In this document: piece by piece, positions 1 to 5,656 of the stretch
How the letters are laid out: each line of letters starts with the position of its first letter
Numbering within the stretch: position 1 is the stretch's first letter
DNA from: Fidelibacterota bacterium
GTDB lineage: Bacteria > Fidelibacterota > Marinisomatia > Marinisomatales > UBA1611
Direction of reading: 5' to 3'
Assembly: GCA_015658495.1 (NCBI GenBank)
Contig: DQOT01000124.1
Location: 1 to 5,656, forward strand
Length of the DNA stretch: 5,656 nt
The notes under the pieces: model-generated
The model's input: the letters and a program-made list of their open reading frames with translations, nothing else
Told to the model about the DNA's origin: nothing
Database searches by the model: none
Translations under genes and position numbers: made by a program

Positions 1-40
1 TGAAGGATTACAGATCTTAACCATTGAACAATAATTATAT

Positions 41-70
41 GTCATTCTGTGCTTTTCGAAGAATGAGAGC
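41..70 (+). repeat. Intergenic hairpin repeat, unit A
   Basis: A perfect 7-bp stem (TCATTCT at 42-48 with AGAATGA at 60-66) encloses an 11-base loop, GTGCTTTTCGA. The loop is a diverged version of the GAGCTTGTCGA core found in four other units in this window. This unit stands alone, while the other four form inverted pairs. It lies in the leader of the first gene, ending about 10 bases before the ribosome binding site, so it could form in the mRNA 5' end. The hairpin is seen directly; any effect on expression is inference. Confidence 0.7.
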
Positions 71-76
71 ATTTTT

Positions 77-83
77 AAAGGAA
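77..83 (+). promoter_or_regulatory. Ribosome binding site of the repeat-protein gene
   Basis: AAAGGAA lies 8 bases before the ATG at 92, a normal Shine-Dalgarno core and spacing. It supports the choice of that ATG. The second gene has no such site. Confidence 0.7.
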
Positions 84-91
84 TTTATTAC

Positions 92-3000
92 ATGAAAAAG
101 ATATTGATGGCTACTTTGATCATTTCAGCCCTATTCGCATCGGGCTTCGATTCGGAAGATGGAGCCCCCATCCGTCAGGGTGTGCATATTGAGTGGTTTA
201 GAACAGTGGTGCCCGGGAATGATGGAGAAGCGATATTTGTTTGGTCGGATACACGATTCGGAATGCGAAATATATTCGCACATAAGGTGAATCAGGATGG
301 GACTTTTCTTTGGGGTGCAACGGGTGCCGTTGTAACCGACCTTCCGGGAAGGCAGGAAGATCCTGTGGCAATCGCTGACGGCAACGGTGGTGTTTTCATT
401 GGCTGGGTCGATTATCGGTTTGACGCAGAAGGTGACATTTTTATTCAACATCTAGATTCAGACGGAAATCTCCTCCTGGATGAAAACGGGATTGCCTTGG
501 CCCAGGTTGCGGGGAGACAAATTACCATCAACATGTGTACCGATAGTCTCGGAGGCGTATTTGTTACGTGGCAAGACAAACGAGGCGGCATTAATGATGA
601 TATTTATGGCACCCACGTTTCTGCAGATCATGAAATAGTTGCGCCAGGATCGGGTGTAGCCATTGTGGCTGAAGGTGGAAACCAAAATGCAAAATCCATT
701 GAATACGCCGGGAATAATCAGGCATTTATTGCCTGGGTTGATTATCGTGAAGGTGAAAATGCAAATATTTATGGGCAAAGATTGGACCTAAGTATGAATG
801 GTTTATTTCAAGAGAATGGCATTCCCATTGCCAATACGACAAACCAGGAAACAAAAACACAGGTAACGTTTATGAATGGTGAAACATCCTTCGTCACTTG
901 GAAAAAGGGGAGTACAGATTCCAAAATATTCTACCAATTTGTGGATGACGTTGGGCTTGTTTTCGATGCTGAAAGACCTATTTCTGATCATGATTCAACA
1001 CAAGCATTGCCCAGGGTAAAAAGGAGTTCCGCCGGAGAAGTGTTTGTAAAGTGGACAGATTATAGAGATGAATCAACCGATGGTGACCAATATTTACAAA
1101 AGATTGATCCCAGTGGTGATCGTGTTTGGGGGAATGGTATTAAAGTTGATCCCGACAGTTCACGGGATTTCAGTGCACGGTTCTCAGCAGGTGACAATGG
1201 AGATTTGAATATTGTTTGGGAAAGAGGAACTTTTCCGGAAATTGAAATCATGTATCAAAATATTCAGGCAGATGGAACTTTTCCAGGAGATATTTTAAAT
1301 ATTTCAAGCGCAAATGGTTACCAGTTTTCTCCAAATATTATCAGATCTTCAGAAGGTGAACTTTACATCATTTATGCTGACCAGGGAACGGGAAGCATTG
1401 ATTTAAAAATACAAAAATTGAGTTCCGGACTCACCCCGGAATGGGACAATGGTGGGTTGAAAGCCATGGTAGGGTTGGATGGAGATGTTAAATACACAAA
1501 CAATTTCAGAAAAGGAGATGAAGACTTTTTTCTTACCTGGGAGGATAATCGTGCCACAAAGAAAATTTTTGGGACGATAATAACAAATGGCATTGTTCAG
1601 ATGGAGAATGGAGTCCAATTAACGTTTAGTGATAATTCATCCCAGGAAATTGATTTTTCTACGCCTGTTATTACACAATCCGAAGCAGGAATATTTTCCG
1701 CAACATTCGATGGTTCTTCTTCACCAAAATTCATCCGGCTCAATAAAATGGATAATCAGTTGAACAATCTTTGGGATTCCACTGGTGTGGCTTTGACTCC
1801 TGTTGTAGATATGCGGGTATCATCCTTAATTCCGGTGGAAGATGGCTTAGCCTGCTTTTGGTCTGAAAACCGATTATGGTCCTACGATATTTTTTACCAG
1901 AAACTGGATGAAGATGGAAATAAATTGCTTGAGTCTGGAGGTGTCGAGTTGGTGAATGCAAGTAACGATGACTACATCTTGGCTGTAATTCCAACACCGG
2001 ATGATCATTTAATGATTTTCTGGTTCAATGAGCAATGGCTTCCATCCGGAACCATCAAGATCATTAAATACTTAAAAATTGACACGGATGGCAATCCTGC
2101 AATTGGCTGGAATCCTGCCGGTGTCAATTTAAGTGATCCCTATTCTTCTTCCAGTGAGCTTCAGATAAAAATGATTAATGAAGAAAGTGGAATTATTTGT
2201 TATTGGATTCAAATGGGAAACTTTGCAGATATTTATGCCCAGGCCATTGATTGGGATGGAAATAAGTTATGGGATGAGGGTGGTATCATTATTTCCGATG
2301 CGGAAAATGATCAAACAAATTTTTCCTTCGATCTCAATGAAGAACATAATAAATCCCTCGTAGTTTGGGAGGATTTCCGTAATGGACAAAATTTTGAAAT
2401 CTTTGGACAAGTTTTAGATCTTGAAAATGGAAATCTTGTGGGTGAATCCATCCAGTTCACATCAGTGGTCAATGACTCTTTGAATAATTATAATCCATTG
2501 GTGAAATCCGTTATAGCGAATGAATTCCTCCTCATTTGGGAAGATGGCAGAGGTTACATCAACGAAGATCCATTATTGATCAATGGTGTGGATCTTTACG
2601 GCTCCGGTTACAAGATTGGCCAGGGAATGACCACCGATGTAAATGGAATTCCTATCTGTATCGCTTACCACAAACAGCAAAATGTGAATGTGACCCATCA
2701 TTCAGGACAAGAATTTTTCCTGGATTGGATTGATTATCGGAGTTCCGGGAAAGAAGACTTAGCCAATTATTATGGCCGGACCTTGATGAAAGGTGAATTG
2801 CTTGCGACTGATCCTGACTGTGATTGTGAACTCCCAACCGAATTCAGCTTGAATGCTGCTTATCCCAATCCGTTTAATGGAAAGGTGAATTTTGATTTTG
2901 CCATGCCCGCAAAGGAAGCAGTGGAATTCCGTATTTATGACCTTATCGGAAAGGTTGTTCTGGATAAATTGATCCTGCCCGGATTTGGCGGGAATTATCG

Positions 3001-3115
3001 TGTCAGTTGGGATGGTAAATCCATGAATGGGCAATTGTCACCCAGTGGAATCTATTTCTATGAATTCATAATAAACGAAACAATAGAGAAAGGTAAGATT
3101 ACTTACTTAAAGTAA
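92..3115 (+). CDS. Secreted W-x-D-x-R repeat protein (probable beta-propeller) with T9SS sorting domain
   Basis: Probable cell-surface or released protein of 1007 residues; no enzyme motif is visible and the ligand is unknown. Residues 1-18 (MKKILMATLIISALFASG) form a signal peptide. Residues about 40-900 are a tandem array of roughly 16 units of 51-63 residues, each with a W-x-[DE]-x-R strand, an IFxQ/IYGQ strand, an LDxDGN turn and often an ENGI/GGI turn. This arrangement suggests a beta-propeller. A short linker with Cys910 and Cys912 leads to residues 914-1007, which contain YPNPFNG (924-930), RIYDLIGKVV (947-956), WDGKSMNGQLSPSGIYFYE (973-991) and a final basic strand GKITYLK. This matches the FlgD-like/Por-type T9SS sorting domain. 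The ATG at 92 is preferred because it has a Shine-Dalgarno site and begins the signal peptide directly. The next gene follows 91 bases downstream on the same strand. The secretion route is inferred from family knowledge; the ligand remains open. Confidence 0.9.
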   Translation: MKKILMATLIISALFASGFDSEDGAPIRQGVHIEWFRTVVPGNDGEAIFVWSDTRFGMRNIFAHKVNQDGTFLWGATGAVVTDLPGRQEDPVAIADGNGGVFIGWVDYRFDAEGDIFIQHLDSDGNLLLDENGIALAQVAGRQITINMCTDSLGGVFVTWQDKRGGINDDIYGTHVSADHEIVAPGSGVAIVAEGGNQNAKSIEYAGNNQAFIAWVDYREGENANIYGQRLDLSMNGLFQENGIPIANTTNQETKTQVTFMNGETSFVTWKKGSTDSKIFYQFVDDVGLVFDAERPISDHDSTQALPRVKRSSAGEVFVKWTDYRDESTDGDQYLQKIDPSGDRVWGNGIKVDPDSSRDFSARFSAGDNGDLNIVWERGTFPEIEIMYQNIQADGTFPGDILNISSANGYQFSPNIIRSSEGELYIIYADQGTGSIDLKIQKLSSGLTPEWDNGGLKAMVGLDGDVKYTNNFRKGDEDFFLTWEDNRATKKIFGTIITNGIVQMENGVQLTFSDNSSQEIDFSTPVITQSEAGIFSATFDGSSSPKFIRLNKMDNQLNNLWDSTGVALTPVVDMRVSSLIPVEDGLACFWSENRLWSYDIFYQKLDEDGNKLLESGGVELVNASNDDYILAVIPTPDDHLMIFWFNEQWLPSGTIKIIKYLKIDTDGNPAIGWNPAGVNLSDPYSSSSELQIKMINEESGIICYWIQMGNFADIYAQAIDWDGNKLWDEGGIIISDAENDQTNFSFDLNEEHNKSLVVWEDFRNGQNFEIFGQVLDLENGNLVGESIQFTSVVNDSLNNYNPLVKSVIANEFLLIWEDGRGYINEDPLLINGVDLYGSGYKIGQGMTTDVNGIPICIAYHKQQNVNVTHHSGQEFFLDWIDYRSSGKEDLANYYGRTLMKGELLATDPDCDCELPTEFSLNAAYPNPFNGKVNFDFAMPAKEAVEFRIYDLIGKVVLDKLILPGFGGNYRVSWDGKSMNGQLSPSGIYFYEFIINETIEKGKITYLK
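212..2791 (+). repeat. Protein-level tandem repeat array, about 16 units of roughly 55 residues
   Basis: The W of each unit falls at residues 51, 105, 160, 215, 270, 321, 376, 428 (Y), 483, about 538, 590, 644, 705, 759, 816 and 879. Ten units keep W-x-[DE]-x-R: WSDTR, WVDYR twice, WQDKR, WTDYR, WEDNR, WSENR, WEDFR, WEDGR and WIDYR. Six are decayed: WKKGS, WERGT, YADQG, TFDGS, WFNEQ and WIQMG. Spacing is mostly 51-55 residues, growing to 57-63 near the end. The units have diverged at DNA level, so this is an old array rather than recent duplication. Boundaries are approximate. Confidence 0.8.
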
Positions 3116-3126
3116 AGGATTAATAT

Positions 3127-3151
3127 CATCCTGAGCTTGACGAAAGGTATC
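3127..3151 (+). repeat. Intergenic hairpin repeat, unit B
   Basis: The loop core GAGCTTGACGAA (3133-3144) is closed by ATCCT (3128-3132) pairing with AGG-T-AT (3145-3150), a 5-bp stem with one bulged T. The unit starts 11 bases after the stop codon of the repeat-protein gene. It is the left arm of an inverted pair with unit C: 3132-3145 pairs with 3175-3188 at 12 Watson-Crick pairs, one G-T pair and one mismatch out of 14. Confidence 0.75.
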
Positions 3152-3170
3152 GAGCGCTAAACAATTGTCT

Positions 3171-3192
3171 TGCGTTTCGACAGGCTCAACGA
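3171..3192 (-). repeat. Intergenic hairpin repeat, unit C (inverted partner of B)
   Basis: Read on the minus strand, the loop GAGCCTGTCGA is closed by a 4-bp stem CGTT/AACG (plus-strand positions 3173-3176 and 3188-3191). The stem differs from that of unit B while the loop is nearly the same. The unit ends about 15 bases before the ATG of the peptidase gene, where a ribosome binding site would normally be. Confidence 0.75.
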
Positions 3193-3206
3193 TCGACAAT
3201 ATAGTA

Positions 3207-5522
3207 ATGAAAAAAATCCTCCTAATCCTAATATCATTCCTAATCTTAGTTCCTGCAAAAGGACAGGGCTTGGATGAGCGCTACCATTCTGTCCAGGAGA
3301 TCAATGCGCTTCTTGATTCATTGGATCAATTAGAAGAATTGGATGGCTGGTTTCTTGTGGACACAATTGGTTTTTCTACCCAGGACCAATTACCCATTCT
3401 TGCCGTGAAAATTTCCGATAATGTGAATGTTAAAGAAGATGAGCCCCGGGTTCTTTTTGTGGGTCAAGTTCATGCTGAAGAGGTTCTCGGTGTTGAAACG
3501 GTTCTGGATCTTATGAATGATCTCCTATTTCCAAGTAACAGCATTTATTCTCATATGAACATCTTGAAACAATTCATGGAGATTTGGCTCGTTCCCACTG
3601 CGAATCCTGAAGGGCTCAATGTTATTCACGATGGTTTAGACATGAGTTACCGGAAAAATAAGAAAGATCTTTCCCTTGAAGGACCTTATCCCAATGGCAT
3701 TTTTGATTATAATCCTTCCATCGGCAACGATGTGGATGGCGTGGATCTGAACCGGAATTTTGATTTTAACTGGACATTTGGCGATACGTTTCTTGAACCG
3801 GATAATTCCGATTTTGCTTCCCATTACGATTATTATAAAGGGGAAGAACCTTTTTCTGAAGGGGAAACCATTGCGCTTCGGGACTTGGCATTGGAAAATG
3901 ATTTTGTTTTTTCCATCGTCTGGCATAGTTCAAGATCAGGCAATTTATCGGAGAAAGTGTTTACCTCTTGGCGATGGGAAGAAACAAAGGATTCTCCGGA
4001 TTTGGGAATCATGAAAACAATCGCAGACCATTTTGCCGGATTAATTGAAACAGAAGATGGCACAGGGACTTATTTATCCGTTTATAGCGGCTCCCGAAAT
4101 GGAAAACTCCACGATTGGATTTATCGAGAAACAGGCTGTATCCAGTATTTGGTGGAATGTGGGACAGCAAACCTGCAGCCCGACAGTACATTGATAGAAG
4201 ACACCATTGATCGCACGAAACCTGCTATGGTTTACCTCATGGATAGAACGATTGGTTATTATGCCGATGCGGCCCAGATTACGGGCATTGTCTATGATGC
4301 TTCCACAAATCAGCCCATCGAAGGTGCCATCGTTGAAATAATGGAACAGACAGGCTTGGTTCTAAAACAGCGGACCACAAAAGAATTTGGCCGTTATAGA
4401 CGAATCTTGGGTCCGGGCACTTACACTATATCAATCAGGGCGGAAGGATATTTACCACAGGAAATTATTACAGTGGCAAATAATAGCGGCATGACGACGG
4501 AAGATATTTTTTTGCAACCGGCGCAGATTTATGAATTACATATTGATTTAATACACCCACCAGATCTAGTTATAGAAAATAGTGATTTCATCTTAATCAG
4601 TGATTTTGGACATGACACAATTTTTATGAATACAGATGATAATATTATATTTGAAAAACCAGAAGGAGCCTACACGGTTAAAATGTTGGGGTTACCTTAT
4701 GAAAAATCATTCTTTTTAGATCATGATATTTCCATCCCCATTGAGTATAATTTTTTTGATGGAATATTGCTTAGTGAATCATGGCCTTGGGAAAATTCTG
4801 AAGGACCTTGGTCGGCAGGAAATGTGATACTTCGTTCGCAAGAAAGTTTGTATTATGATAATGGAGACTCTATACTATCAACCCAATGGATGGAATCTGA
4901 AATAATTTCAATTACCGGCGGTTTAAACAGGATATTTGTCACCGTCACTCATAAGTTTGAAACGGAATGGGAACACGATCCCATTGTCGTGTCGATTCGG
5001 GATATCAACAACAATATTCTTGGATACAAATCCTGGACCGGGAACCGATGGGGAGATTACGAAACTGATTATGTAACAGCGACCACAGACACAGGATTCA
5101 ATGAAGTGAAAGTGCGGTTGGAATTTACACCGGATCAAACTGTAAATTATCGCGGCTGGGAATTACAAGATCTTACATTGTATTCCTGGTATGATGAATA
5201 TCTTGGTGTGGTTGAAACTGCCGGAGGTAAAACCCCGAAAATTCCCATGAGAATCAACGGACTTTATCCCAATCCATCCAAGGGCCAGTTTCATATTGAT
5301 CTTACTAATTTTCCCGGCGGAGATGGCACCATACGTATCTTTAATCTTCTCGGGCAGGAAATCAAATCGATTGATCTTAAGAAATTGTCTCCCGGGAGAC
5401 AATTTATAGATCTAAATATTAATAATATTAATGGCCGTCCCCTAAGTTCCGGGATGGTTTTTGTCCGGGTTAAAACAGCAAACCAACAAGTCGTAAAAAA
5501 ATGCATCATACTCAAAAACTAA
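3207..5522 (+). CDS. Secreted M14-family zinc carboxypeptidase with T9SS sorting domain
   Basis: Probable extracellular metallopeptidase of 771 residues that removes C-terminal residues from peptides. Residues 1-20 are a signal peptide ending near AKGQ. The M14 domain spans about 22-350 and keeps the expected sites: HAEE (His89, Glu92) and His240 in VWHSS as zinc ligands, Arg149 in SYRKNK and Asn182-Arg183 in DLNRNF for substrate carboxylate binding, Tyr306 in DWIYRETG, and the general-base Glu317 in YLVECGT. Residues 357-436 resemble the carboxypeptidase regulatory-like beta-sandwich (ITGIVYD, EGAIVEI, GRYRRILGPGTYTISIRAEGY). Residues 437-520 are unrecognised and AT-rich. Residues 521-662 look like a jelly-roll domain ending in RGWELQDLTLYS. 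Residues 681-771 are a sorting domain with LYPNPSKGQF, IRIFNLLGQEI and LSSGMVFVRV. A TTG at 3165 would add 14 residues, but it lies inside the repeat spacer and would bury the signal peptide, so the ATG is preferred. No clear Shine-Dalgarno site precedes it. Substrate preference cannot be read from the sequence. Confidence 0.93.
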   Translation: MKKILLILISFLILVPAKGQGLDERYHSVQEINALLDSLDQLEELDGWFLVDTIGFSTQDQLPILAVKISDNVNVKEDEPRVLFVGQVHAEEVLGVETVLDLMNDLLFPSNSIYSHMNILKQFMEIWLVPTANPEGLNVIHDGLDMSYRKNKKDLSLEGPYPNGIFDYNPSIGNDVDGVDLNRNFDFNWTFGDTFLEPDNSDFASHYDYYKGEEPFSEGETIALRDLALENDFVFSIVWHSSRSGNLSEKVFTSWRWEETKDSPDLGIMKTIADHFAGLIETEDGTGTYLSVYSGSRNGKLHDWIYRETGCIQYLVECGTANLQPDSTLIEDTIDRTKPAMVYLMDRTIGYYADAAQITGIVYDASTNQPIEGAIVEIMEQTGLVLKQRTTKEFGRYRRILGPGTYTISIRAEGYLPQEIITVANNSGMTTEDIFLQPAQIYELHIDLIHPPDLVIENSDFILISDFGHDTIFMNTDDNIIFEKPEGAYTVKMLGLPYEKSFFLDHDISIPIEYNFFDGILLSESWPWENSEGPWSAGNVILRSQESLYYDNGDSILSTQWMESEIISITGGLNRIFVTVTHKFETEWEHDPIVVSIRDINNNILGYKSWTGNRWGDYETDYVTATTDTGFNEVKVRLEFTPDQTVNYRGWELQDLTLYSWYDEYLGVVETAGGKTPKIPMRINGLYPNPSKGQFHIDLTNFPGGDGTIRIFNLLGQEIKSIDLKKLSPGRQFIDLNINNINGRPLSSGMVFVRVKTANQQVVKKCIILKN

Positions 5523-5527
5523 TCAAT

Positions 5528-5564
5528 GTCACCCAGAGTTTGACGAAGATTAAAATCCTGGGTG
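5528..5564 (+). repeat. Intergenic hairpin repeat, unit D (with insertion)
   Basis: The core GAGTTTGACGA lies at 5536-5546. A perfect 7-bp stem CACCCAG (5530-5536) pairs with CTGGGTG (5558-5564), but the enclosed loop is 21 bases rather than 11. The extra bases after the core include GATTAAAATC, which has its own short GATT/AATC complement. It starts 6 bases after the stop codon of the peptidase gene. It could slow transcription, but it has no T-run after it, so I do not call it a terminator. Confidence 0.65.
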
Positions 5565-5568
5565 GAGC

Positions 5569-5593
5569 TATGCTTCATCAAGCTCAGCATGAC
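5569..5593 (-). repeat. Intergenic hairpin repeat, unit E (inverted partner of D)
   Basis: Read on the minus strand, the loop GAGCTTGATGA is closed by a perfect 5-bp stem ATGCT/AGCAT (plus-strand 5570-5574 and 5586-5590) and preceded by GTC. Units D and E are inverted relative to each other; their 21-base arms (5528-5548 and 5573-5593) match at 16 of 21 positions. A competing 5-bp stem, GAGCT at 5565-5569 with AGCTC at 5581-5585, is also possible. Confidence 0.75.
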
Positions 5594-5656
5594 AACAATT
5601 GTAGTGTGTCGAAACAGAGGAAGGGTAAAACCATTTTAAATATATTTTCATGGAAA
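5594..5656. other. Unassigned intergenic end of window
   Basis: No gene or RNA is supportable here. It begins with ACAATTGT (5595-5602), a palindrome also present between units B and C, and becomes AT-rich after 5627. A stretch GTGTCGAAACA (5606-5616) faintly recalls the repeat core and may be a decayed unit. An ATG at 5650 is followed by only two further bases' worth of codon and has no ribosome binding site close by, so a following gene start cannot be judged. Confidence 0.4.

Noticed and set aside
1..34. Possible tail of an upstream gene, with in-frame stops TAA at 18-20 or TAA at 32-34
   Set aside because: Only 6-11 codons would be visible in any frame, too few to tell a real C-terminus from chance.
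24..40. Promoter-like TTGAAC with a nearby AT-rich TAATTATAT
   Set aside because: The two elements are too close for a -35/-10 pair, and no Bacteroidota-type TTTG/TAnnTTTG pair is clear. AT-rich DNA gives such matches often.
131..451. Open reading frames on the minus strand inside both large genes
   Set aside because: They have no signal sequence, recognisable domain or ribosome binding site, and are composition shadows of the strongly supported plus-strand proteins.
3170..3205. Promoter-like pair TTTCGA and TATAGT before the peptidase gene
   Set aside because: The first element is part of the repeat core, the second abuts the ATG, and the spacing is off. A leaderless transcript cannot be shown from sequence.
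3165..3206. TTG start at 3165 extending the peptidase by 14 residues
   Set aside because: The extension lies in the repeat spacer and unit C, has no ribosome binding site, and would put a polar stretch ahead of a classic signal peptide that begins at the ATG at 3207.
5530..5564. Rho-independent terminator after the peptidase gene
   Set aside because: The stem is real, but the loop is 21 bases and no T-run follows, so it is better explained as a repeat unit.
41..5602. CRISPR array
   Set aside because: The units are few, imperfect, far apart, in both orientations and separated by whole genes, with no regular spacers.

Overview
The window holds two large genes on the + strand, both coding for secreted, multidomain proteins, separated and flanked by short hairpin-forming repeats. 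Both proteins start with a Sec-type signal peptide. Both end in a roughly 90-residue module with the YPNP motif followed by an IYD/IFN-x-x-G strand, which is the pattern of type IX secretion system (T9SS) C-terminal sorting domains. Together with an AT-leaning, acid-rich coding style, this points to the Bacteroidota/FCB superphylum. An uncultured marine lineage such as Neomarinimicrobiota (SAR406) is my best guess, but the sequence alone does not settle it.

Layout: 1-91 is a short leader with one hairpin repeat (unit A) and a good Shine-Dalgarno site. 92-3115 codes for a 1007-residue protein built almost wholly of about 16 repeats of roughly 55 residues centred on W-x-D-x-R, probably one or more beta-propellers, followed by the sorting domain. 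3116-3206 is an intergenic gap filled by two inverted repeat units (B and C). 3207-5522 codes for a 771-residue M14-family zinc carboxypeptidase with all expected catalytic residues, a carboxypeptidase-regulatory-like domain, an AT-rich domain of unknown type, a probable jelly-roll domain and a sorting domain. 5523-5656 holds a second inverted pair of repeat units (D and E) and then about 60 bases with nothing recognisable.

The two proteins are probably exported by the same route and displayed on or released from the cell surface: a repeat-rich surface protein of unknown ligand, and a peptidase that trims peptides outside the cell. No direct functional link between them is visible beyond shared orientation and shared sorting signal.

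The most interesting signal is in the non-coding DNA. Five repeat units share an 11-base loop close to GAGCTTGTCGA, but each is closed by a different, self-complementary stem. That looks like compensatory change preserving a hairpin, as in REP-type elements.
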